A stretch of DNA of 64,000 bases from Lumbricus rubellus. Lineage: Eukaryota > Annelida > Clitellata > Crassiclitellata > Lumbricidae. The position numbers were made by a program, and so were the translations under genes. Numbering within the stretch: the first letter of the stretch is position 1; the number at the start of each line of letters is the position of its first letter. The notes beneath the pieces are model-generated. The model was not told the DNA's origin and made no database searches. It saw only the letters and a list, made by a program, of their open reading frames with translations. The stretch covers positions 32,961,719 to 33,025,718 of the forward strand of contig OX243811.1 of assembly GCA_945859605.1 (NCBI GenBank), written 5' to 3'. Below are positions 31,461 to 39,093 of the stretch, in pieces.

Positions 31461-31790
31461 CTATCGCTCATACACTTTAATTTCGTATCTATCTTTCCAG
31501 ACATTTCCGTTATGATAAGCTATTATGCCAGCACTCTGACCATACGCCTTAGCGGCTTTATACATCGATGGATACGAGCTAACAACGCCAGTCTCTCGAT
31601 CTATAATATCTACTCTTCTCGGTTGTTTCCTGATACTACCCAGCGTGTCATGTCGATATGACACAGACTTGTAGTCCGTCGGAAGAATATTCTTTTCGAT
31701 CAGTACAGCTATCATTTGAGGTTTGTTGAGATGTGAAGTGCCTGTAACATTGTTATGCTTGGCCAACAATCTTAGCTCTGGTAGCTTCAT
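31461..31790 (-). CDS. Small SAP/NUMOD-like DNA-binding protein
   Basis: 109 residues. The N-terminal 35 (LPELRLLAKHNNVTG..LNKPQMIAVLIEKNIL) look like a SAP or LEM-type helix-extended-loop-helix that binds AT-rich DNA. The C-terminal 45 (RETGVVSSYPSMYKAAKAYG) resemble a NUMOD-type helix-turn-helix found in homing endonucleases, but there is no nuclease domain here. It sits between the capsid and polymerase genes and could be a packaging, genome-anchoring or transcription factor. Domain calls are by eye and moderate. Confidence 0.6.
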   Translation of the reverse strand: MKLPELRLLAKHNNVTGTSHLNKPQMIAVLIEKNILPTDYKSVSYRHDTLGSIRKQPRRVDIIDRETGVVSSYPSMYKAAKAYGQSAGIIAYHNGNVWKDRYEIKVYER

Positions 31791-31806
31791 AATATATAAG
31801 TATTCT

Positions 31807-33105
31807 TTAATTCAATTTTCCATACACAACACTCATTTTCTGACCATCCGATTGGAACTGCAGCAACCTATCCGAAATTACAACGGCGAAAGCTTCGGTG
31901 TCGGCTGGCACTGCTGCATTGAAAAGAGCCTTAATCTGTATATCAACGACAGATGATTTCAAACGCTCAGATTGTTTGCTTACATCGAACACGAACAACG
32001 GATATAATTCTTTATAATTTATAGGTGATATATTGCTTTGCGTAATCAACCGATCCATACCATAAAATTTTTGACTAAAGGAGGACGCGTCTCTATACGC
32101 TCTGGAGAATTGTTGATTAGGAAACGACAGGTTATGATCGACAGCTGGATATCTTTCTTGATTCATCATCACATAAATGTTCTTGATATCGCAGTGATCA
32201 AAGAGCGATGGATTACTTTCCTGATCACCGCTACGACCCGTCTGAAATCCTACGATAATATATCTAGGCTTCTCGGGTGACGTTTTAACGCTTAATCTCC
32301 AACTGAAACTTGTCGACTGAGGAACTGTTATTGTGTCGCATTGACGAGCTCTATACGCAACTGGCAACGTTAATTTTGATTCAATCGTCTTATACAACTG
32401 CATTCGTTCCATATCGGAAGGAATAACGTGTGGAATAAACCATGAAATTTTGTTTATAGCAACTTTTCCAGCAGCTGCAGCGTTATCGCGGAATATGGCA
32501 TCATCATCAGCTTTACGAACTAAAGTCAGCGTCTGTTTAAAGCCGTAAATAATCTTGTCGTAATCATCACAAAATCCGAAAATATGCTTCAACGGAACAA
32601 TAAAACTGAACATTCCCTTAGTGTTTGGCTTACGAATGAGAAAGATTTGTCTAGTGGAAAAGCCGACGTTGTCAGCAATAACAGCAGTCGCTCCAGTGTC
32701 TTTATACCACAGCTGATTTAAGCCTTGAGTCAACTGAAAATCGTTTGGATACGTAAGTAAACCGAGCATCGTTGTAGCTTGACCCGGATGAAATAGCGTT
32801 TCAATTTCTTGATTAGATAACTGATAGGATATTTGACTGAATAGGTACATAAGCCCATTATTCGTAAGAGCGACTGCATCGGCATTAACGTATGCGGTGT
32901 CATCAGCTTTAATTAGTCTTCCTTCGAATTGCAGATACGACTCTGCTGGGTGACTGTATAAGTCTTGTAATTCAATATTTATTCTTATTTCCCCAGAACT
33001 GTTAAGATTAGTTCTCGCTACAGGTTCGTACTCGTGCCATTCGTATCGCTCGATACCTTCATCGATCAATGGTTGCTCTGTGAATCTTAGAATATCGGAT
33101 TGCAT
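31807..33105 (-). CDS. MCP: Major capsid protein, double jelly-roll
   Basis: 432 residues starting in a TATAAAATG motif. Position, size and motifs match the Polinton/adintovirus major capsid protein: an early FSQISYQLSNQEIE segment, IVPLKHIFGF..YDKIIYGFKQTLTLVRK in the middle, then an IPHVIPSDMERM loop and a C-terminal strand region IKALFNAAVPADTEAFAVVI. In this family two upright jelly-rolls per subunit form pseudo-hexameric trimers that tile an icosahedral shell. It is intact, with no frameshift. The family call rests on sequence memory of relatives; a structure prediction would be decisive. Confidence 0.88.
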   Translation of the reverse strand: MQSDILRFTEQPLIDEGIERYEWHEYEPVARTNLNSSGEIRINIELQDLYSHPAESYLQFEGRLIKADDTAYVNADAVALTNNGLMYLFSQISYQLSNQEIETLFHPGQATTMLGLLTYPNDFQLTQGLNQLWYKDTGATAVIADNVGFSTRQIFLIRKPNTKGMFSFIVPLKHIFGFCDDYDKIIYGFKQTLTLVRKADDDAIFRDNAAAAGKVAINKISWFIPHVIPSDMERMQLYKTIESKLTLPVAYRARQCDTITVPQSTSFSWRLSVKTSPEKPRYIIVGFQTGRSGDQESNPSLFDHCDIKNIYVMMNQERYPAVDHNLSFPNQQFSRAYRDASSFSQKFYGMDRLITQSNISPINYKELYPLFVFDVSKQSERLKSSVVDIQIKALFNAAVPADTEAFAVVISDRLLQFQSDGQKMSVVYGKLN

Positions 33106-33155
33106 TTTATATACGTATATTTTTAAATAAGAAAATACAGTTAAGCAAAATAAAT

Positions 33156-33500
33156 TTAAACTGCCATTTTCAAACCACCTCCGTTTAAGCGTTTTACTAG
33201 ATCTTGAATTCTAATAGCTCCTCCCGTCGATCCGAGTAATCTAGCTAGAATGACTTTAGTTTCCTGAGTTATAGGCTGCTGAGCTGTGGTTGGTGGGAGT
33301 ATCTTATTGAGTAATCGTTTTCCAACGTCCATCGCCTTATCCTTAGCAACACCCCCAATCTCTTTGACAGCTGTGCTCGCAATTTGTTTGGCTGCATTCG
33401 ATGTCACTAGTCTCTTGAGAAATCCTGCAATGGAATCGAATATTCCTGCTCCACCGACAACGTGTACTTTTTTATAACTTCTTTTCGCAACGACCAGCAT
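33156..33500 (-). CDS. Small basic virion protein (pX/pVI-like)
   Basis: 114 residues. The basic N-terminus (AKRSYKKVHVV) is followed by GGAG, which fits the small-residue context cut by adenain-like proteases. Next comes an amphipathic helix IFDSIAGFLKRLV and an Ala/Lys-rich helical stretch, then QDLVKRLNGGG near the end. This resembles adenovirus core or membrane-lytic precursor proteins that are cleaved during maturation. It lies between the capsid gene and a conserved unknown gene. Function inferred. Confidence 0.65.
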   Translation of the reverse strand: MLVVAKRSYKKVHVVGGAGIFDSIAGFLKRLVTSNAAKQIASTAVKEIGGVAKDKAMDVGKRLLNKILPPTTAQQPITQETKVILARLLGSTGGAIRIQDLVKRLNGGGLKMAV

Positions 33501-33522
33501 TTCTATATCATTAATTTTTAAA

Positions 33523-34421
33523 TTAGATCATCAATTTTTTATATTCATCTTTGGTTATCACTCCCTGTCTCAGTAACTCATCCGTCATACCTACAATTTC
33601 ATTTCTTACTCCTGTATTTCCCGCTTTGTAGCTATATATTCGCAACTCTAATTGTTTTACTAATTCGTTAGGATCTGAAGGAATGGTAATTATTCCGCTT
33701 CCTGTTTTACCTCTTAACTTTATGTAATCGTCCCATATGGGTTTTATTATCTTTGCATATTTTACACTTCTAGACGATTTAGGTTTGTTTGGTTTATTTG
33801 GCTGACTCATGGCATTCGTTTTAATTAGAATCTCGGCGTATTCTTCGAGATCACGATTATCATAAATTGAACTGTTTGGACTAGCTAACGTTAACAATTC
33901 CCATAATCCTGGAGTTCCTTGATAAGTTGTGGTTCCAACTGTAATATCATTTCCTTGGATTGAGGCTTCGCTGTCACCGATGTAGAATTTTCCATCTCTT
34001 GATCTTAATCCGAATGTTGTATCCACAAGTCTTCTATCGGAAGCATATTTTTTAAGGTATTCAACTGCAATATTTCCTAATTCTAACCTTCTAATGTCTT
34101 CTACTGGGTCATCGTCATCGTACGCCTCTATAGACGGATACTGGGGAAATTGAATAGTTTTCAACGAATCTGGAAGTGATTTTAGAGCGAGTGATGTTGC
34201 TGCAGAGTTATCTTTTATTGTCGACAGCAAAGCGTTTTGTTCTTTTGAAATTGCTGATTGAGAGTCGACTATTGGTTTGTAGATTTTCGTTAATTCTCGT
34301 TGAAGTCCAAGATCATCTATTCTCTCAGAGAGAAAGTTTTGTTTAATATTTTTTTCGTTTTTAAAAACTCTTCGATAATAAAATCTCTTTTTGCAGGATC
34401 GCTAATTTTCAGTAGTGACAT
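33523..34421 (-). CDS. Conserved Polinton protein (DUF8207-like), frame interrupted
   Basis: The downstream frame (stop at 33523) is open for about 285 codons and contains the family signature GTPGLWELL, preceded by FYIGDSEA and VGTTTY. This is familiar from a conserved domain of unknown function in animal Polintons. The only motif-type ATG (34421, after AATAAAAA) is in another frame. The two frames meet near an A7 run (T7 on the plus strand at 34349-34355), where a shift of one base would join them. A small deletion, an assembly error in the homopolymer or, less likely, programmed shifting could explain it. The C-terminal 60 residues are helical. Role unknown; position suggests a virion or assembly protein. 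Confidence 0.75.
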
Positions 34422-34492
34422 TTTTTATTATAAGTATAATGTTTAAAACGTAACGTAAAACGTAAACGTAAAACATAACGTAAAACGACACG

Positions 34493-34879
34493 TTATGCAT
34501 CATAGTAATTAACATAACATATGGAGTCTTTTTCGTTTATAGTAACTGGTGAATCGGAGTTGTTTTGAATTGTAATTATTATATCCTCTGCGTCTTCAAC
34601 AACGGTACCATCTTGAAGGCTAAGTCTGAGTTGTTTCAACTTCTGTCTGAGAGAGACTAGACACATTCCTCTGGTCATTCGGACTCCAAGGCCTACTTCT
34701 ACTGTAATATTTGTCTTTGGTTCAATCGTTATCGCTTGCTGAGCAAAAATCTCATATCTGTCGCCTGCTCGTTGTCTTGCAGGAGCGTGAGTGACCACTT
34801 TAGGCAACCAAATTATTGTACTCACACGAGGCTTCCGTTTGGTGATAAATTTGTGTATTGGGTGACCGTATCCAGACAT
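34493..34879 (-). CDS. dUTPase-fold-like small protein
   Basis: 128 residues. The pattern AGDRYEIFA, then ITVEVGLGVRM, then a central basic helix region, then GTVVEDAEDIIITIQNNSDS with KDSICYV follows the strand order and turn positions of trimeric dUTPases. The catalytic motifs are poorly kept: the PRSGLA serine motif is replaced by a Lys/Arg/Gln-rich segment, so enzyme activity is doubtful. A structural or decoration protein built on the dUTPase beta-fold is my preferred reading. It lies between the hydrophobic virion protein and the interrupted gene. Start in TATATAAATG. Confidence 0.5.
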   Translation of the reverse strand: MSGYGHPIHKFITKRKPRVSTIIWLPKVVTHAPARQRAGDRYEIFAQQAITIEPKTNITVEVGLGVRMTRGMCLVSLRQKLKQLRLSLQDGTVVEDAEDIIITIQNNSDSPVTINEKDSICYVNYYDA

Positions 34880-34895
34880 TTATATAAGTGGTTTT

Positions 34896-35510
34896 TTAAA
34901 GTAACATTCCAAGAATAGGAATATTTTTAAATGGTGAATTGGGACCAAGTATAAGACCTTCACCGCTGATATATCCTGCTCCTCTTTTCATAAACAGACC
35001 GGAACCTGTTATCGAACTACCCTTTTTCCACGGTGATAGAATAAGACCTTCCCCAGCAGGCACTATCTTACAGCATATTCCTCCTTTCTTAACGTACAGC
35101 ACGCCAGATCCATGTGAGATCGAAGATCCACTTATTTTATCGACAATTTTGGAACCAGCTGCAGAACCCAATCCTGTTAAGGCTCCTGTGGCTAAACTCG
35201 GAAGAACACTAGACAGAAGAAACTTTCCGGCTGTTGCTAAGAACGGTAGAATAGCGCCAATAAATCCGCCTTCGACTCTCGCATTGTCTTCTAATTGCTT
35301 TTTACCCATTTTAATTGTCACACCAGTTCCATTCTGATACGCTTTAGTTAACTTGTTAATTTGCCTCTGGTTTAGAGCTAATACATGCTCACCAGTTATA
35401 TCTTCATGAGAAAGTCTTATACTCACCCCAGTTCCGACTTGAACAGCTCGCTTAATCTTCTCTTTTTGCCCTTCAGAAATATTAACTTTGACCTTAGCGT
35501 AAGCGCTCAT
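34896..35510 (-). CDS. Virion protein with hydrophobic segment
   Basis: 204 residues. Two related beta-rich repeats begin the protein (VGTGVSIRLSHEDI and NGTGVTIKMGKKQL). A hydrophobic, Gly/Ala-rich membrane-type segment follows (GGFIGAILPFLATAGKFLL.. about 80-125), then Gly-rich repeats (GSGVLYVKKGG, GSGLFMKRGAG, SGEGLILGP). This layout recurs in Polinton/adintovirus genomes and is thought to be a virion component acting at the membrane. GG and GxG sites could be cut by the element's protease. Start codon follows TATTTAATATAAG. Function inferred. Confidence 0.7.
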   Translation of the reverse strand: MSAYAKVKVNISEGQKEKIKRAVQVGTGVSIRLSHEDITGEHVLALNQRQINKLTKAYQNGTGVTIKMGKKQLEDNARVEGGFIGAILPFLATAGKFLLSSVLPSLATGALTGLGSAAGSKIVDKISGSSISHGSGVLYVKKGGICCKIVPAGEGLILSPWKKGSSITGSGLFMKRGAGYISGEGLILGPNSPFKNIPILGMLL

Positions 35511-35534
35511 CTTATATTAAATATAAACTTTAAA

Positions 35535-36308
35535 TTAAACCTCTCTTATATGAAATCGTATCGACAATTCCTCACCTCTTAAATTAATTAATTTTCCATT
35601 TTGGTCTGTTAGTTTTGTTTCCATCGATGAAATAGAGTATAGCGTTATTGGTAGATATACCAGATTATGAGGAGATTCGATTATCTTGTAACCAGGCCCG
35701 ACCGATGGAAAGAAAGAATAAATTATGTTCTCCGTAGTTCCGTTGGCATACGATGATCCTATTACATCACTCGTAACTCGTAAACTATTCACGCTGTTTA
35801 TATCGACTATGTGCTCGGATTCGTTATATCCTTCGGAGTATACACGACTCTGAAATCCTAGAACGGTACTAATTGAATTTGGTACTGTAAAATCAACTTT
35901 ATAGTTCTCATCAATTTCCAAAACAGCCTTCAAAGTATTGTTATTTGGTTGCAACTTTATACATTGTCCATGACCTTCTTCTTTTAGAATTCTCTGTATG
36001 TAATCGTTTAAGTCTTCGATTTCATAGCAACCGGTTGGAATGTCTAAATCTTCCCATGTTACACCGTTATCTGACGAATATACGAATTTATTATTTGTTT
36101 CATCTATATTAGGAAAACTGTAGTAAGTTTCAAGATTGACAAGAGCCATTTCATACGTTTTACTTTTGTCCAGTTCGATTAGTGGATTAAATTTCGTTCG
36201 AATTCGTGTGCTCCTTTCGTTCAACAAAATGCAAAATGATTCCTTAGCCTCTGTGTTATGTGCAATCGTTTCAGTATTAGAAAAAATCTTTTCCATAAGG
36301 CCTTCCAT
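35535..36308 (-). CDS. mCP: Minor capsid (penton) protein
   Basis: 257 residues. Motifs typical of the Polinton penton protein are visible: KTYEMALVNLETYYSFPNI, a PTGCYEIEDLNDYIQ helix, FTVPNSISTVLGF, the INSVNSLRVTSDVI strand, and a C-terminal region ending ELSIRFHIREV. The family folds as a single jelly-roll and forms pentamers at capsid vertices, partnering the double jelly-roll protein at 31807-33105. It is intact. Starts in TTTAAAATGG. The next gene upstream is the ATPase. Confidence 0.87.
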   Translation of the reverse strand: MEGLMEKIFSNTETIAHNTEAKESFCILLNERSTRIRTKFNPLIELDKSKTYEMALVNLETYYSFPNIDETNNKFVYSSDNGVTWEDLDIPTGCYEIEDLNDYIQRILKEEGHGQCIKLQPNNNTLKAVLEIDENYKVDFTVPNSISTVLGFQSRVYSEGYNESEHIVDINSVNSLRVTSDVIGSSYANGTTENIIYSFFPSVGPGYKIIESPHNLVYLPITLYSISSMETKLTDQNGKLINLRGEELSIRFHIREV

Positions 36309-36374
36309 TTTAAATAGTTATTTTTAAATCTAGAATATAAAATCTTAAACTTTGTTATCATTTTATTATTGATT

Positions 36375-37151
36375 TTATTTAATATAAAATGTATCTAATC
36401 CAGATCTGTACTTGCCCTTATTTGTTTTACTAGTAAGGTCTATAACCACAAAACCATGCGTTTCATCCCACGCAGTTTTGCATAGTTTACGAAATTCTTC
36501 AATGGTCATATCATCTACGCCTATATGGTCGCTGTATATATGATTAATATTTTTGAGGTCTTGAGGGAATAGACATATAAAGTTAGCATTCTCTCTTATA
36601 GTTTGTCTAGGCAGCTTGAAATAATTTTGTGCTAGGTAAAAGCAGTCTACATTACTATGCCTACCTCTTATATAATACGATTCGCATTTATTTTGTCGCT
36701 CTAACTGTAAATCATCAAAAATCATGAGATTCTTCTTATCTCGACTTAAGTCTCGTGGATCTGGAACATCTTCAGAGGTTTCATAGAACTTGCAGTCTAT
36801 ATCCGATTTTTTGGTCATGTTTTTAGACATCTCCTCGACTACGGCGGTCGGTGATACATTTAATTTCATTATCTCATCTCTATTATCGAAAAGTCTTATA
36901 ATTGCTTCCTTTGGTAATTTCTCTTCGAATGCTTTCTTAAGTATCTTATATTCTGATTGAAATAAACTTTTGCCAAAGATTTGCAGGTTATCGTAATCTA
37001 ACCAACCAGGTCTCAGTAATAAATTAAGTAGTAAAATCGTTTTACCGCATTGAGACTTACCTACGATCAAACCTCTGATGCTTCTTGGTAGGAGAGGACT
37101 GTTAAAGCGTTTAGATGTATCTTCATTCCATGACAGGTCTTGGACTTCCAT
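36375..37151 (-). CDS. ATP: FtsK/HerA-type genome-packaging ATPase
   Basis: 258 residues. Walker A GKSQCGKT at 31-38, Walker B NLMIFDD with acidic pair D146-D147, and a downstream AQNYFKLP..IRENAN segment that fits the conserved Gln/Asn and Arg positions of A32-like packaging ATPases. The enzyme pumps the genome into preformed capsids. It is divergently transcribed from the phospholipase gene, with only 20 bp between the two start codons, which sit in a near-palindromic motif. Intact. Confidence 0.93.
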   Translation of the reverse strand: MEVQDLSWNEDTSKRFNSPLLPRSIRGLIVGKSQCGKTILLLNLLLRPGWLDYDNLQIFGKSLFQSEYKILKKAFEEKLPKEAIIRLFDNRDEIMKLNVSPTAVVEEMSKNMTKKSDIDCKFYETSEDVPDPRDLSRDKKNLMIFDDLQLERQNKCESYYIRGRHSNVDCFYLAQNYFKLPRQTIRENANFICLFPQDLKNINHIYSDHIGVDDMTIEEFRKLCKTAWDETHGFVVIDLTSKTNKGKYRSGLDTFYIK

Positions 37152-37175
37152 TTTAATTATATTATATTAAAATGG
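37148..37175. promoter_or_regulatory. Bidirectional start-site promoter motif
   Basis: A 28-bp near-palindrome whose two ends are CCATTTTAAT and ATTAAAATGG. The ATG of the ATPase (minus) and of the phospholipase (plus) are its outer edges. Any upstream promoter element must therefore overlap the two start codons or the opposite gene. Confidence 0.6.
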
Positions 37176-37702
37176 AGTATTGTGTAAGATGTAAACGACA
37201 AACTGAATCTAAAGATATCCAACGAGTCGTCAGTAAAAATGGCAGACCTATGATTAAAAGTGTATGCGTTGAATGTGGCGCTAGAAAAACTCAGTTTACT
37301 AAAATGTCTACTACTGTACAAGGAGGTGATTTGGTATCAGCTCTCAATTCTGCTACTTCTAATATTAAGCTTCCATGGGCAAAGTATCCTGGTGAAATCC
37401 ATCTTCCAGGACATTCTTTCACAGGCCCAGGAACCCGATTGGATTTGCGTTTGAATAGTGACGGGACGCCAAAAGACTGGAGTAAACCAGTAGATAGGGT
37501 TGATGAAGCGGCCTACCGTCACGACCTAGCTTATGCTAAACATACTGATACAGCAGGGAGAAACGTCGCTGACAGAGCTATGATAGATGAATTAAATAAT
37601 ATACCTAATCCTTCGTTCCGCGAACGAATTGAAAGATCTATAGTTAAACCAATATTATCGACGAAGACCCATTTTGGAATGGGGTTGAAAAAAAAGCTCT
37701 GA
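37172..37702 (+). CDS. Zinc-ribbon plus parvovirus-type phospholipase A2
   Basis: 176 residues. N-terminal zinc ribbon with C4-x2-C7 and C32-x2-C35. A phospholipase A2 domain follows: FTGPGTRLD (83-91) as calcium loop and YRHDLAY with catalytic His117-Asp118, the arrangement used in parvovirus VP1 to breach endosomes. Here it probably aids virion entry. The frame ends at TGA 37700-37702, directly after a run of eight A. The last codons before the stop include the -1 slippery heptamer A AAA AAG (37690-37696), which leads into the integrase frame. The phospholipase may therefore also be made as an integrase fusion. Confidence 0.88.
   Translation: MEYCVRCKRQTESKDIQRVVSKNGRPMIKSVCVECGARKTQFTKMSTTVQGGDLVSALNSATSNIKLPWAKYPGEIHLPGHSFTGPGTRLDLRLNSDGTPKDWSKPVDRVDEAAYRHDLAYAKHTDTAGRNVADRAMIDELNNIPNPSFRERIERSIVKPILSTKTHFGMGLKKKL
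37690..37696 (+). promoter_or_regulatory. Candidate -1 ribosomal frameshift heptamer
   Basis: A AAA AAG in phase with the phospholipase frame (codons 37691-37693 and 37694-37696). A slip of -1 puts the ribosome in the integrase frame, 4 nt before the phospholipase stop. No strong nearby pseudoknot is evident; a weak 5-bp stem (37721-37725 with 37744-37748) lies farther away than usual. Confidence 0.5.
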
Positions 37703-38619
37703 GATGGACAGACCAACTTGCTGACGAATTGCATAAACCTATAGTCAGGAAGTTCAGGAAGCGAGTTGTTTATGTTCAGGGAGTGGACAAAGTTTGGGCA
37801 GCAGACTTGATTGACATGCAGGCTTATGCTAAATTTAATTCTGGGGTGAAATATTTGTTAAGTGTTATTGATATATTTTCCAAGTATGCATTTATTCAGC
37901 CGTTAAAAGATAAGCGAGGAGAATCTGTGGCAGATGCTTTCGTTAAAATATTTAATACGAGTAAAAGAAGGGGTGAAAAACTTTGGGTCGATAAGGGAAC
38001 AGAATTCTATAATAAACAGGTAAAATCATTAGGTATGCAGTTGTACTCAACTGAGAATGAAGAGAAATCTTGTATCGTAGAAAGATTTAATAGAACAGTG
38101 AAAGAGAAAATGTTCAAATATTTTACAGCGAATTCAACTCAGAGATATATCGATGTTTTAGATAATATGGTTAGTTTATACAACAACACAAGACATTCTT
38201 CCATTAAAATGACTCCTGTTAAAGCGAGTATCAAAGCAAACGAAAAAGCTGTTTGGTTAAATCTATACGGCGACGCTGTACCTGAAACTGTTAAACCTAA
38301 ATTTTCAGTAGGAGATAGAGTAAGGATTTCTAAGAAGAAAAAGACATTCGAGAAAGGCTACATGCAGAATTGGACTCAAGAGGTTTTTACTATTACACAA
38401 ATACAATACACGGATCCTATAACCTATAAAATATCTGACTATCATGGAGAACAAATACAAGGGACATTTTATGAAGCTGAGTTACAACTGACAACGCAAG
38501 ATACATTTAAAATAGAGAAGATTATTAGGAAAAGTGGTAATCGGTCTTTGGTTAAATGGTTAGGCTATGATGATTCATTCAATTCATGGGTTGATAACAA
38601 TGCTTTGGTAACACTGTGA
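37696..38619 (+). CDS. INT: Retroviral-type DDE integrase with chromodomain-like end
   Basis: The integrase frame is open from 37648 but contains no ATG before the catalytic core, which argues for entry by -1 frameshift from the phospholipase gene (or a lost start). Seen: WAADLIDM with the first Asp, LWVDKGTEF with the second, CIVERFNRT with Glu, and HSSIKMTPV. An SH3-like segment (FSVGDRVRIS) and a C-terminal chromodomain-like region (VKWLGYDDSFNSWVD) follow. It inserts the element with 6-bp duplications. The distance between second Asp and Glu is 30, about four residues shorter than I expect in Polintons. Otherwise intact. Confidence 0.92.
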   Translation, partial: ALRWTDQLADELHKPIVRKFRKRVVYVQGVDKVWAADLIDMQAYAKFNSGVKYLLSVIDIFSKYAFIQPLKDKRGESVADAFVKIFNTSKRRGEKLWVDKGTEFYNKQVKSLGMQLYSTENEEKSCIVERFNRTVKEKMFKYFTANSTQRYIDVLDNMVSLYNNTRHSSIKMTPVKASIKANEKAVWLNLYGDAVPETVKPKFSVGDRVRISKKKKTFEKGYMQNWTQEVFTITQIQYTDPITYKISDYHGEQIQGTFYEAELQLTTQDTFKIEKIIRKSGNRSLVKWLGYDDSFNSWVDNNALVTL

Positions 38620-39093
38620 TAGCACGAAAAACTAATAGGCCTACATAAAAACAACTCAATTAAGAAATCTCGTTCAGGAATGTGGTATTTGACAATCCAT
38701 TCTACACGAAATCAATACTCAGGTGTAGAATCTCTTTCAGTGTGACATTCCTAAATTCGGAGACCGGGACTCTGGAATGCGGTATTTGACAATCCATTCT
38801 ACACGAAATCAATACTCAGGTGTAGAATCTCTTTCTGTATGACATTCCTAAGTTCGGAGACCGGGACTCAGGAATGCAGGATCGATGAGTATACTGCAAT
38901 GCGTCTCGGTTGTTAAGGGAGAATAACAAACACGCTGGTTGTCAGCTCGGCTGGCGTTATCGATCGCTGTGTATCGACCACGGAGTCCACAGGAGCATTC
39001 TGCACTGCATATTGATCGTTCCTTCCATAGCCAGAAAAATTTATTGATCGTTCCTTCCATAGCCAGAAATGTAATATAATGTGTTTTAAAACT
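38620..39093. other. Polinton intergenic region with tandem and inverted repeats
   Basis: Non-coding. It holds two 97-bp tandem units (38677-38870) and a 32-bp direct repeat (about 39011-39072, TTGATCGTTCCTTCCATAGC). It separates convergent genes: integrase (plus) and the unknown gene (minus). Confidence 0.8.
38677..38870. repeat. Two 97-bp tandem units with nested inverted repeats
   Basis: Units start at 38677 and 38774, and a partial third starts at 38871. Each contains TTCTACAC..GTGTAGAA (loop about 15 nt) nested inside AGGAATGT..ACATTCCT-like arms, so each can extrude as a hairpin. This could be a terminator, replication or segregation signal. Confidence 0.85.

Noticed and set aside
37729..38619. 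Integrase starting at a TTG at 37729
   Set aside because: The same frame is open and protein-like upstream of that codon, so TTG is not a natural start; frameshift entry or a lost start fits better.
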